Assembly: GCA_964639665.1 (NCBI GenBank)
Contig: CAZXEU010000003.1
Location: 1-42,147 of the forward strand
Reading direction: 5' to 3'
Origin: CAZXEU01 sp964639665
Lineage (GTDB): Bacteria; Bacteroidota; Rhodothermia; Rhodothermales; Bin80
Length of the DNA: 42,147 nt
The notes under the pieces were generated by a model, which had not been told where the DNA came from, searched no databases, and saw only the letters and a list, made by a program, of their open reading frames with translations. Position numbers and translations under genes: made by a program. Of this stretch, positions 1 to 7,437 are shown piece after piece. Position 1 is the stretch's first letter. Every line of letters begins with the position of its first letter.

Positions 1-75
1 GTGCTGCTTTAGCGGGAATCGCTCCCGCTGGTACACCCACCAGCGCCGGAAGCCTTGATCGCGGCCGGTACTCAC
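1..75 (-). CDS. UbiA-like prenyltransferase, N-terminal fragment (cut by window edge)
   Basis: An open frame starts at GTG (75-73) and runs without a stop off the left edge, giving VSTGRDQGFRRWWVYQRERF followed by PLKQH. The WxYQRERFPxxxH pattern matches, from memory, the cytoplasmic N-terminus of bacterial UbiA-family prenyltransferases, integral membrane enzymes that move prenyl groups onto aromatic or lipid acceptors. The GTG overlaps the HMG-CoA reductase stop codon in a GTGA arrangement (4-base overlap), the usual sign of translational coupling, so this is the fourth gene of the operon. Only 25 codons are visible and the catalytic Asp-rich motifs lie outside the window. The family call therefore rests on the N-terminal motif and the operon position. 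Confidence 0.55.
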   Translation of the reverse strand, partial: MSTGRDQGFRRWWVYQRERFPLKQH

Positions 76-1364
76 GGCTTCTCCTCCGCCGGCCCCCGCG
101 CCAGCGTCTGGTGGGCCTGCGTGAACCCGTGCGATGACAGCGCCGCACTGATCGACAGCTCGCCCGCAAGCACCAGCGCTGCGCATACCTCGGCAAGAGC
201 CGCCGCATTTCCCGGACCGGCCAGCTTGAGAATCTCCAGGCATGCGTTCTGGCTCGGCAGACCCGTCCCCCCTCCTACCGTGCCCAGGATGAGATTCGGA
301 AGCGTGACGGAAGCATACAGACCGTCTCCCTCCGCCGGCTCAAAACGGGTCACACCTACAGCAGACTCGGCTACGCAGGCAGCGTCCTGGCCGCAGGCAA
401 TGAAGAGTGCCGCCATTCCGTTGGCATAGTGCCCCTGTATCCCGATGTTGCCGCTCATCACGCCGCCGATTGTCGCGGCCCGGTAAAAGTCCAGCATCCG
501 GCTGGCACTTGTCTTCAGGTGCCCTTCGAGGATCCCGGGCGTGAGAGTCACCTCCGCCGTTACCTTCTTTCCGCGCACATTCTGGAAGGACAGATGCGAG
601 GCCTTCTTGTCGCCCGAATGATTGCCTTCGACAAACCAATACGCCGGTTGCACCGGGGTCCGCTCCAGAATGAAGCGGCACACGGCGTCAGTGGCGATCG
701 TGACCATGTTCTGTCCGGAAGCATCGCCGGTGATGAATTCGAAGATCAGGTAGATGTGGTTGCCCTCAACATTGAATCGGGTACGGATTAGCCGGCCGTG
801 TCGCGTGGTGGATGCCGCTATTTCCTGGAATGTCTCCGCATGCTCGCTGGCCCACATAATGAATTTGCCGACCCCGATCAGGCTGTCGAACGCAAAGACG
901 GGTGCACGAGTGACGCCCTCCCAAATTGCTGCTGCCGTACAGCCTCCGGCATGGGTGATGGCCTGTGCCCCTCGGGTATAGGATGCCACCAGCGCGGCCT
1001 CCGTTGTGGCGAGTGGCACGTAGTAGTCTCCTCGCGCGAACAGCCCACGTACACGCAGCGGTCCGGCAAGTCCAACGGGTACTCTTACGGTGCCGACAAA
1101 ATTCTCGATGTTCTTGCTGTACGCGCCTACTTGTTTGCGCGCAGAAGCATCGAACAGCTCATGCTTTACAGGCGCATTCGCGTCAAGCACCTGCCAGCGC
1201 CGCTCCACGGCTTCGGGAGTAATGGTCCCGGGTGCGTCGCCCCGGGGTACGGCTGGTGGCATGCCCTCCAGCGAAGGCATCAGATCCTGCTCGATTTCCT
1301 GTGGAGAGCGTTCGGCGAGAAGGCGCTTGAAATAGCCCCGCACGCCGCGAAGATCAGCTGACAT
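72..1364 (-). CDS. Divergent HMG-CoA reductase
   Basis: The 430-residue protein resembles HMG-CoA reductase, which makes mevalonate from HMG-CoA with NAD(P)H. The four catalytic positions can be placed: Glu122 in TTEAALVAS, Lys253 in GDKKASH, Asp327 in ACGQDAA and His418 in TQAHQ. The family landmarks ENFVGTVRVPVGLAGPL (87-103), GTVGGG (361-366) and LAGELS (399-404) are also present. The usual DAMGMN cofactor loop is DASGQN here (214-219), so this is a divergent branch. The start ATG lies inside the 3' end of the ligase gene (11-base overlap), and the stop overlaps the UbiA-like start. It could be a true mevalonate-pathway enzyme, but its neighbours are not mevalonate genes, so a paralogue acting on another acyl-CoA in a specialised pathway is equally likely. 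Family assignment is firm; substrate is not. Confidence 0.9.
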   Translation of the reverse strand: MSADLRGVRGYFKRLLAERSPQEIEQDLMPSLEGMPPAVPRGDAPGTITPEAVERRWQVLDANAPVKHELFDASARKQVGAYSKNIENFVGTVRVPVGLAGPLRVRGLFARGDYYVPLATTEAALVASYTRGAQAITHAGGCTAAAIWEGVTRAPVFAFDSLIGVGKFIMWASEHAETFQEIAASTTRHGRLIRTRFNVEGNHIYLIFEFITGDASGQNMVTIATDAVCRFILERTPVQPAYWFVEGNHSGDKKASHLSFQNVRGKKVTAEVTLTPGILEGHLKTSASRMLDFYRAATIGGVMSGNIGIQGHYANGMAALFIACGQDAACVAESAVGVTRFEPAEGDGLYASVTLPNLILGTVGGGTGLPSQNACLEILKLAGPGNAAALAEVCAALVLAGELSISAALSSHGFTQAHQTLARGPAEEKP

Positions 1365-2955
1365 GGCGTTTGAGTTCCTTTTCCAGTGAAGGGTAGTCTA
1401 CCTTTGCATTGTGGCGGCGATCGACCGGTATCCGTGGCACACTCACCACCCTGTCCAGGAGTGCCCAGGGCAGCGCCTCCAACACGCGCCGCTTCGCGTC
1501 CACCGGTGCCTGCGGACCCAGTTGCACAGCGAGCAAGCGCTCGCCGCCAAGACCGGCAAGCGCGCTCCGCTCGATCCATTCCAAGCCGCTTGCCGCACAT
1601 TCCGCGGCGAAGGGGTAGATCGTGCCGCGCTCATCCTCAATGACTGCACCGGCACGCCCCAGGAGCCAGAGGCGGCCACTGGCGTCCAGGTAGCCAGCAT
1701 CACCGGTTCGGTGCCAGACCTCTTCTCCAACCCGAAACTTGGTCTCCTCGTCGCCGACGCCGTCCAGGTAGCCGCCGAGGACATGAGGACCGCTAACCAC
1801 GATCTCGCCCGCGTGCTCTGCCGGCAGCGCAAGCTCCGCAAATTCCTGCTCATTCATGGCCGGCAGGGGCTCTCCCCACCGATTCTGCGTGATGCGAATC
1901 GCTATCCGGTGCACAGGCTTACCGACCAGAAGCCCCTTTCCGGCAAACATTGCGGCACGGTCTTCCGCACTTGCCTCGCCCCAGTCCAAGTGTGATATGG
2001 GCTCGGCCTCCGTGGATCCGTAAACCACAATCACGCGACCGAGTGGCATGGCCGCGCGCAGCTCACGCAGCAGGCGGGGAAAGACGGGAGCGCCACCGGT
2101 GTAGAGCTTCTTAAGCGTGCCAAGATGCACGTCTCCGTTTCTCCGGCCAGAGGCTGCACGCGCGCCCTGAAGCAGTCTGTCGTACAGGGCCGGAGACCCC
2201 ACGGTCCGGGTGACGCCGTGTTGCTCCAGCTGCTCAAGAACCGGGCCGGGCACTATGAAGCCGGGCCGCCGGAGATCGCATTGTGGTATAACGGAGGTGA
2301 CGCCCGAGGCCAGGTTGGCAAGCACGAAGATCGGCAGGGTCGCGAGGTCGACCTCGCCAGGCTCCATGTCGATGGACTCGGCCAGGACGTTGTGCTGTGC
2401 CCGCAGAAAGCCGTGGCTGCGGACCGCCGCCTTCGGCTGTCCCGTGCTCCCGCTCGTGAAAGTCAGAAGCGCGTCGTGCGAAGATTGGCACGCGACGATG
2501 GTATCCGCGGGAACCAGCCCTTCGAGTCCGGACCAGCGAATGGCGCCAGGGACCCATCCCATAGTCACGAAGTGGCATTCGATTCGTTGCAAGCTTCGGC
2601 AGAGCATCCGCAGGAGGTGCGCCCGCGCCGGGCCCAGGAAGGCGTCGGGGCGCGCTATCTCGCAGCACTGCTCGATGTGCCTCCTCCCCGCCGAAGGATC
2701 AAGCACGGTGGCCACCAGACCGAGGCGGAATATGCCAAGGAGAGCGACGTAGAGTTCGATGGACATCGGCTGGAACAGGAGGACTCTATCCCCCCCGTTC
2801 AGCCCCGAGATGCGAAACAGCGCAGCGGCCTTTGCCGACCGATCTGCAATCTCGGCAAACGTGATGGACCGCGTTCTCCTGCCAACCGCCTCAATGATGG
2901 CTGGCTGGTCAGGCCGCTCGGCGGCCTGCTCCATCAGGATGTGGCAGATATTCAC
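1354..2955 (-). CDS. Adenylate-forming acyl ligase, OleC-like
   Basis: The 533-residue protein belongs to the ANL superfamily, which activates a carboxylate with ATP as an acyl-adenylate. Visible motifs are the P-loop TFTSGSTGQPK (165-175), the A5 motif YGSTEAEP (312-319), the A7/A8 block WHRTGDAGYLDASGRLWLLGR split around 414-434, and the A10 lysine, probably Lys518 in RRHNAKVDY. The stretch LPIFVLANLASGVTSVIP (208-224) resembles the OleC/fatty-acid-CoA-ligase branch, which includes beta-lactone synthetases of long-chain olefin biosynthesis. No carrier domain is fused. The start is GTG, five bases after the GNAT stop, and the end overlaps the HMG-CoA reductase start by 11 bases. The true product could be an acyl-CoA, an acyl-adenylate for the neighbouring acetyltransferase-fold protein, or a beta-lactone; sequence alone does not decide. 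Confidence 0.85.
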   Translation of the reverse strand: MNICHILMEQAAERPDQPAIIEAVGRRTRSITFAEIADRSAKAAALFRISGLNGGDRVLLFQPMSIELYVALLGIFRLGLVATVLDPSAGRRHIEQCCEIARPDAFLGPARAHLLRMLCRSLQRIECHFVTMGWVPGAIRWSGLEGLVPADTIVACQSSHDALLTFTSGSTGQPKAAVRSHGFLRAQHNVLAESIDMEPGEVDLATLPIFVLANLASGVTSVIPQCDLRRPGFIVPGPVLEQLEQHGVTRTVGSPALYDRLLQGARAASGRRNGDVHLGTLKKLYTGGAPVFPRLLRELRAAMPLGRVIVVYGSTEAEPISHLDWGEASAEDRAAMFAGKGLLVGKPVHRIAIRITQNRWGEPLPAMNEQEFAELALPAEHAGEIVVSGPHVLGGYLDGVGDEETKFRVGEEVWHRTGDAGYLDASGRLWLLGRAGAVIEDERGTIYPFAAECAASGLEWIERSALAGLGGERLLAVQLGPQAPVDAKRRVLEALPWALLDRVVSVPRIPVDRRHNAKVDYPSLEKELKRHVS

Positions 2956-2960
2956 CTTTG

Positions 2961-3950
2961 CTACAAGGGCTTCTCGTACAGCGTGTAGCGCCGGATGGTG
3001 GTCCCATAGCGGCGAGAAATGCGCCGCGAGAGGTTGGTCTCCTGCATGAGTGCGTGAATGGCGCGCTCGAATCCGAGGCTTCGAGCCGCCCGCTGGCAGT
3101 GATCCATGAGCACGCCGCCAAGCCCTTTTCCGCCGTAAGCCGGATGCACGGCCATGGACTTGACGACTACCGTGCGCGGAGGCCCACCCCTTGCCGACTC
3201 CAAGAGATCCGGGATCGCGAAGATGAAGCCAACGAGGCGCCCGTCATGCTCTGCAAGCAGGACCAGTTCGGGCAAAAGATGGGCATGGATAGGCGCGTAT
3301 GAATCCAGAAATTCCCCAAGCTCAATGGGGCTGTAGAGAAAGTTGTTGGCGAATGCCTGGAGCGACAGTTCGTGAATGGCCTCCAATTCGTCGCGGAATC
3401 GTGCCTTGTCGAGCAGGCGCAAGGTAATGCCCTGGCGTGCAAGCTCGGCCCTTCGCTTGTCGGAGCGCGGGTCAACCTGGCTGAGGTTGCCGTTGAGCGC
3501 AGACGTATACGTCGCCAGGGGCACGAATCCGGCGTCAACAAAGTGTCCAGCCCACTCGTCGGGGTTGTCGGGCTCAAGGAAAAATGCCGGCTCGGTGCCG
3601 CGGTCTGTGAGCAGCCTGTAGCGGTGCCAGGTAGACCCGTCCATCGGACCGATGACCCGCTCGCGTCCCTCATCCCGATGCCGGCTTGAGGCGTGCTGCA
3701 GCAGTTCACTCCCCGCGTCAGCATTGGCTGCAGCATAGTGCCCCAGAAGTCCGTCCCGCGTTGGTGCACCTCGGCTATCAATTCTCTCCCACAGGGAGCA
3801 GCGGGCAACCAATACGCCTGTCGCGTCGCGGAGCGCCAGGTGGCACGACGGACCCGTGAGCTCGAATTCCTGACTCCGCAACGGCTCCACCAAACCCGTT
3901 CGTTGAAGCACCACATCTTTGGCGTGCTCGACCACGGTGAGAGAATTCAT
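2961..3950 (-). CDS. GNAT-family N-acyltransferase, first gene of the HMGR/ligase/UbiA operon
   Basis: The 329-residue protein has a C-terminal GNAT fold. SMAVHPAYGGKGLGGVLMDHC (about 266-286, shown shortened) is the acyl-CoA pyrophosphate-binding region with its GxGxG-like loop. The N-terminal half is a second, degenerate domain with a conserved-looking IGPMDGSTWHRYRLL stretch near residue 98. Such tandem-domain GNAT proteins are longer than the usual 150-180 residues. The ATG is the first gene start of the operon, with the ligase GTG five bases beyond its stop. Its role is probably transfer of an acyl group to an amine or related acceptor in the same pathway; the substrate is unknown. Confidence 0.8.
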   Translation of the reverse strand: MNSLTVVEHAKDVVLQRTGLVEPLRSQEFELTGPSCHLALRDATGVLVARCSLWERIDSRGAPTRDGLLGHYAAANADAGSELLQHASSRHRDEGRERVIGPMDGSTWHRYRLLTDRGTEPAFFLEPDNPDEWAGHFVDAGFVPLATYTSALNGNLSQVDPRSDKRRAELARQGITLRLLDKARFRDELEAIHELSLQAFANNFLYSPIELGEFLDSYAPIHAHLLPELVLLAEHDGRLVGFIFAIPDLLESARGGPPRTVVVKSMAVHPAYGGKGLGGVLMDHCQRAARSLGFERAIHALMQETNLSRRISRRYGTTIRRYTLYEKPL

Positions 3951-4715
3951 GATTCAACCGACTCTGTAACTATGCTAGATCTCGTCCCAAGTGGGCCGGC
4001 TAGCGTTGCCGTGGAAAGTGAGAGCCTGCAGCTCGCGGTGCGTCCGCAGCGGCAGTACGCGGCCATGTGTTGCCGTTTTCAAAGGTGGGCACCGGCTGTT
4101 TGAAGTGAAGGAATTGCGCTAGCGATCTGACGACCTTGTCGCGACTGCCAGACGATCGCCAGCACACGGCCGGTCCTTTGCAGTTGCGCGGAGTCGTGGC
4201 TGTGTACCTGCTGCACCTGGATTAGCAGCGCAATGCATCGCAAGCCTTCCCGACGGGCAAACTCGATCCATCCGGAGAGTTCTTGGCTCCGTGCCTCTGA
4301 TCGCTAGTCAGAAAGCGGCGGCACGCACCCGCAACAACGCTCCCTGCATTTGAAACCACGGGGATCGCACTTCTCCATTCCTGGACTCTTGCGCACGCCC
4401 GGCCGTACCTCGCAACGCTTCGACGTAGGGCAGGACATACTCCATATTTGCTCATTCGCCAGAGCCGTTTGTTGCGACGCGCTGCAAATATAACTATTGC
4501 GTTAGTATTGTATGGACTCTTCGTTGCACTTGGCATTCCGGTCTTATACCTTGCCTCGTCCAGAACAAGCTGCCTGTATTTGTCACAATCCGCATTTCGC
4601 GGGAGCTCGGTACAAAGACCATCGCTGCCATGGGCCAAAACACCCACGAGTTAGTCCGGGGTAGCCGGTTCAAATGTCATCACGCATTGGCATGCCCACT
4701 TTGAAGGATTCCTCC
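3951..4715. other. Non-coding gap between divergent operons
   Basis: The gap separates the minus-strand GNAT operon from the plus-strand exported pair, so promoters for both should lie here. An AT-richer island at about 4485-4515 (ATATAACTATTGCGTTAGTATTGTATGG) is the most promoter-like part. I see no convincing gene: the open frames within it have no family features and odd composition. No repeats or strong hairpins stood out. Confidence 0.5.
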
Positions 4716-5258
4716 ATGCGACAACTAGGCGCTCTCTTGCTGCTCGCCTTTGTCCTGGTCGACGCCGCAAGCGCCCAAACGGTTGGGCACAGAGTAGAGC
4801 TGGTAGACAGAAGTGGCAGTCTGATTCAGGGACTGGTGCAAGAGGTGAGCAAGGACGGATTGACGCTTGATGTGCCAAACCGGGGACTGATGTCCGTCGC
4901 CTACGCCGACATGCTCGTTCTTGTGGCGTTGGTGCCAGCTCCCGACGGGATTGTGAGGCTGTATACCAGGAAATATGCTGTACGCGGGGCCGCAGGGGGA
5001 GCAGCAATCCTTGGTCTAGCGGGCGTCATAGCGTTCGCCGAAGAAGATGAAGGCGCGGGCCGGGTCGCTCTGGCAGCCTTGGGCGGGGCGGCCATCGGCG
5101 GTGGCGGTGGCGCCATAGTTGGCACATTGCTGGGAAGGCTCGCCAAGCTCGGGCGATGGGAGCCGATAGTGCTACCAGGCACTGACGCAGCCCTGATCCC
5201 TGCCATTCCATTGCACGGCATGGGCATGCCTGCTGTCGGCCTTACCTTGGCGTTCTGA
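4716..5258 (+). CDS. Exported protein with beta-rich domain and Gly-rich membrane hairpin (paralogue 1)
   Basis: I place the start at the ATG at 4716 rather than an in-frame ATG at 4674. It follows an AAGGA-type ribosome site and begins directly with the signal peptide MRQLGALLLLAFVLVDAASA. The mature part starts with a short beta-rich region (GHRVELVDRSGSLIQGLVQE). Next come a Gly/Ala-rich membrane hairpin split by the acidic loop FAEEDEGAGR and a C-terminal strand ending in GLTLAF with a terminal Phe. The next gene has the same layout. No known family is recognised. The terminal Phe hints at outer-membrane insertion, while the Gly-zipper hairpin suggests membrane embedding. Confidence 0.7.
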   Translation: MRQLGALLLLAFVLVDAASAQTVGHRVELVDRSGSLIQGLVQEVSKDGLTLDVPNRGLMSVAYADMLVLVALVPAPDGIVRLYTRKYAVRGAAGGAAILGLAGVIAFAEEDEGAGRVALAALGGAAIGGGGGAIVGTLLGRLAKLGRWEPIVLPGTDAALIPAIPLHGMGMPAVGLTLAF

Positions 5259-5310
5259 ACCGGTGCGACTGGTTCCAGCAGACCGATAGCAACCTCAAAA
5301 CTGAATCTCC

Positions 5311-5859
5311 ATGCGATACATGTTAATCGTTATGGCCGCGCTCCCGTGCGTGGCCACTGAAGCCCAGGTAACGGGACAACGCATCAAACTGGAGCTCCAC
5401 AGCGGCGACGAGTACGTCGGCCTCTATGTCGCCCGGCAGAACGGTGCCGTGCACTTGCAGCTGGTCGACGACGTGGGGGCGCACGCAGTACCCTTTGGAG
5501 ACATCGTGGCGGCGTATGCCAGCACGGGCACCCGGTCTTTGGCACTCGGGGGCGCGCTGATCGGCTTGGCCCCTATTCCGTTGGGCTTGGTCCTCGGATT
5601 GGCAGCCGGTGAACAAGCAAAAGACGACGAGAATGAGGTGGTCGACGAATTAATCAAGTTGTCTGGCGGTGCGGCCGGCGTGTTGGCAGGCTTTGTCGCG
5701 AGCTTGGTGACGGTGCCGGTCGGCTATCTGATCGGGCGGAGCATGAAGCGCGACATTTGGAGCAGCATTTCGGTGGACGGCGGGATGGCCCGCTGGTCGC
5801 CGATTCTAAGGCTGACGCCGGACCGGCGTCTGGCCGCCGGCCTCGCCTTGACATTCTGA
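5311..5859 (+). CDS. Exported protein with beta-rich domain and Gly-rich membrane hairpin (paralogue 2)
   Basis: The 182-residue protein starts at ATG 5311 with a short signal peptide (MRYMLIVMAALPCVATEA). It then has the element TGQRIKLELHSGDEYVGLYV, which lines up with GHRVELVDRSGSLIQGLVQE of the preceding gene. Two hydrophobic Gly-rich segments follow, separated by a strongly acidic loop (GEQAKDDENEVVDELIK), and the protein ends in AAGLALTF. The same order of parts, the same C-terminal LTF/LAF ending and the 52-base spacing argue for tandem duplication and joint expression. Function is unknown; a small cell-envelope protein is the only safe description. Confidence 0.7.
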   Translation: MRYMLIVMAALPCVATEAQVTGQRIKLELHSGDEYVGLYVARQNGAVHLQLVDDVGAHAVPFGDIVAAYASTGTRSLALGGALIGLAPIPLGLVLGLAAGEQAKDDENEVVDELIKLSGGAAGVLAGFVASLVTVPVGYLIGRSMKRDIWSSISVDGGMARWSPILRLTPDRRLAAGLALTF

Positions 5860-6803
5860 GCTGGAAGTGCTGATTCGGGGCAACCAACTGCAACATTCGG
5901 CACTTCATTTTGGGCTTGCACCGCCCAAACATATGCGAACGCGGCCCATAACGGAAAATACTGTCCTGCGCGACTACAATTAAGCGCGCCCGCACTCATA
6001 ATCCGGGAGTTGCCCGTATCTCCCAAGTCCGAGCCCGAACGCGAAAGAGGCGGCCGCGCGTGGGCGTCTGGACGCGCAGACCGGATGCGGCATGAGGCTT
6101 CCGCGACAACTTGGCGCCTTTGCACCCCAAACGGGAACTGACATCACCGAGGCTGCGGGCCATATTTTGCGCTTCGGAGGTCGCTGGAAAGCCTGCCAAT
6201 CCATACGCGTTCAATCGGAGACCGGACTCCGGGCATCGGCCTAAGGAGCTACACGCCACCGGCCTTCGCTCCGTGCGGCATCTGACTGGCGGCTGCCGTT
6301 TACGCCTGATCGGGCTCAATTCTCGTTGCGGCGGGTAGGGCTGCAGCTGCCCGTTTCGTTTCAGCGGCAATGTCAATCGCGAATGCAGTGGCCACAACAG
6401 GTGCAAGCGTTCCGGTACCTTGTGGGCGGCCTCAGGCTGCGCCAAACTTTACTGCCGGCAAGCGCACTTGTAGACGCTCCGTACGGTGACTTGCGGAATT
6501 CATTGCGAAATACTATAGGCGATTCGGATTCCTCCCACCTTTGCTTGGAGCACAGGTTCAGCGTGCGGGCGCGGCCAATAGCCAGTCCGCAAACAAAGCC
6601 GGGCCTGGGGCCGTTGCCTGCCGGCAGCCGGGCTTAATCGGCAGCTGCAACTGCCGTTTCCGCATTCGACCCTAAGCAGATCGCTCCGCTTGCGAATAGT
6701 GACAAGCCCGTGCAGAGCCGCCGAGCGCTACATTGATGCGTTTTTCTGCGCCCGTCTATGATCGGTCAGATTATGGTCTGGTTTCCAGTCGTAACTATCC
6801 TAG
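5860..6803. other. Long non-coding stretch upstream of hipBA
   Basis: About 940 bases carry no gene I can support. The open frames here are short, Arg/Pro-rich and without domain features. One small hairpin is visible at 6639-6656 (CGGCAG, loop CTGCAA, CTGCCG), just after a CTGCCGGCAG palindrome near 6619-6628. Toward the right end the base composition turns AT-rich, which fits a promoter for the toxin-antitoxin operon. It may be decayed sequence or hold a small RNA; I cannot show either. Confidence 0.4.
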
Positions 6804-6823
6804 TGATATATTATATTAGATCA
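6804..6823. promoter_or_regulatory. Candidate hipBA operator, imperfect palindrome
   Basis: The 20-base sequence TGATATATTATATTAGATCA matches its own reverse complement at 16 of 20 positions. It lies 24 bases before the hipB-like ATG in the most AT-rich part of the neighbourhood. HipB-type regulators bind palindromes that overlap their own promoter, so this is the natural autoregulatory site. The canonical E. coli operator (TATCC-N8-GGATA) is not present; only one TATCC half occurs, at about 6796. The role is inferred from position and symmetry. Confidence 0.4.
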
Positions 6824-6846
6824 TAAGAGCAAGTGAATATATTGTC

Positions 6847-7437
6847 ATGTATCCTCAGAAGGAATTCTTGAGCCAAATCGGGCACTCCCTGGAAAAGGAA
6901 CGCAGAAAGCGGGGCCTTAGCCAGCGCGCGCTAGCCAAGATCACAGGTACTACCCAGGCCCAGATTTCACGAATAGAGAATGGCGAAGTGGATTCTCGGC
7001 TCTCCACCGCAATCGAGATTGCCCGTACCCTGGATCTGGAGCTGGTCCTCGTGCCGCGCCGTCGACTGTCCGCTATAGAGGCGGTTGCCGGGCACAGCAA
7101 GAGAGAGGCAGCTCCAAACCGCATGGATCGGGATTGGGAGCGCAGGCTGCGCGCTTTGCGAAAAATGCTGACCAAGGAGCCTCAGCGGCAAGACTATGCC
7201 CAGGTGTACAGCCTGCTCCGGGACACATCGCGCCTTGACCAAGGCGCTGCCTCCAGCCGAAACAGGCTTCTCTCCGTCGACCGGCTACTAGGCAATTTGC
7301 AAGATGCGGAAAACGTTGCCAAGCTTACCGCGCTCCTGGAGGACTTGCGGAATAGCTTGGCGCACAGTGCACTCTCCCAGCCTCCCGCTACCAGTGTACG
7401 ACCGGCGTACAGTCTGGACCAGGACCGGGATGTCTGA
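6847..7437 (+). CDS. HipB-like XRE-family antitoxin with long C-terminal extension
   Basis: The first 75 residues form a Cro/C1-type helix-turn-helix (RGLSQRALAKITGTTQAQIS, then RIENGEVDSRLSTAIEIARTL), ending in the strand LDLELVLVPRR typical of HipB. At 196 residues it is about twice the length of E. coli HipB. The extra approximately 115 residues are helical and charged, with no recognised domain. It overlaps the hipA-like ATG by 8 bases, so the two are translated together. Expected roles are binding and neutralising HipA and repressing the operon through the upstream palindrome. The extension could act in toxin binding or as a degradation signal. Confidence 0.85.
   Translation: MYPQKEFLSQIGHSLEKERRKRGLSQRALAKITGTTQAQISRIENGEVDSRLSTAIEIARTLDLELVLVPRRRLSAIEAVAGHSKREAAPNRMDRDWERRLRALRKMLTKEPQRQDYAQVYSLLRDTSRLDQGAASSRNRLLSVDRLLGNLQDAENVAKLTALLEDLRNSLAHSALSQPPATSVRPAYSLDQDRDV

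Noticed and set aside
4222..4647. 141-codon minus-strand frame in the gap before the exported pair
   Set aside because: No recognisable domain, unusual composition and no clear ribosome site; kept as non-coding.
6781..6840. Canonical E. coli HipB operator (TATCC-N8-GGATA)
   Set aside because: Only a single TATCC half-site is present; the AT-rich palindrome at 6804-6823 is the better candidate.
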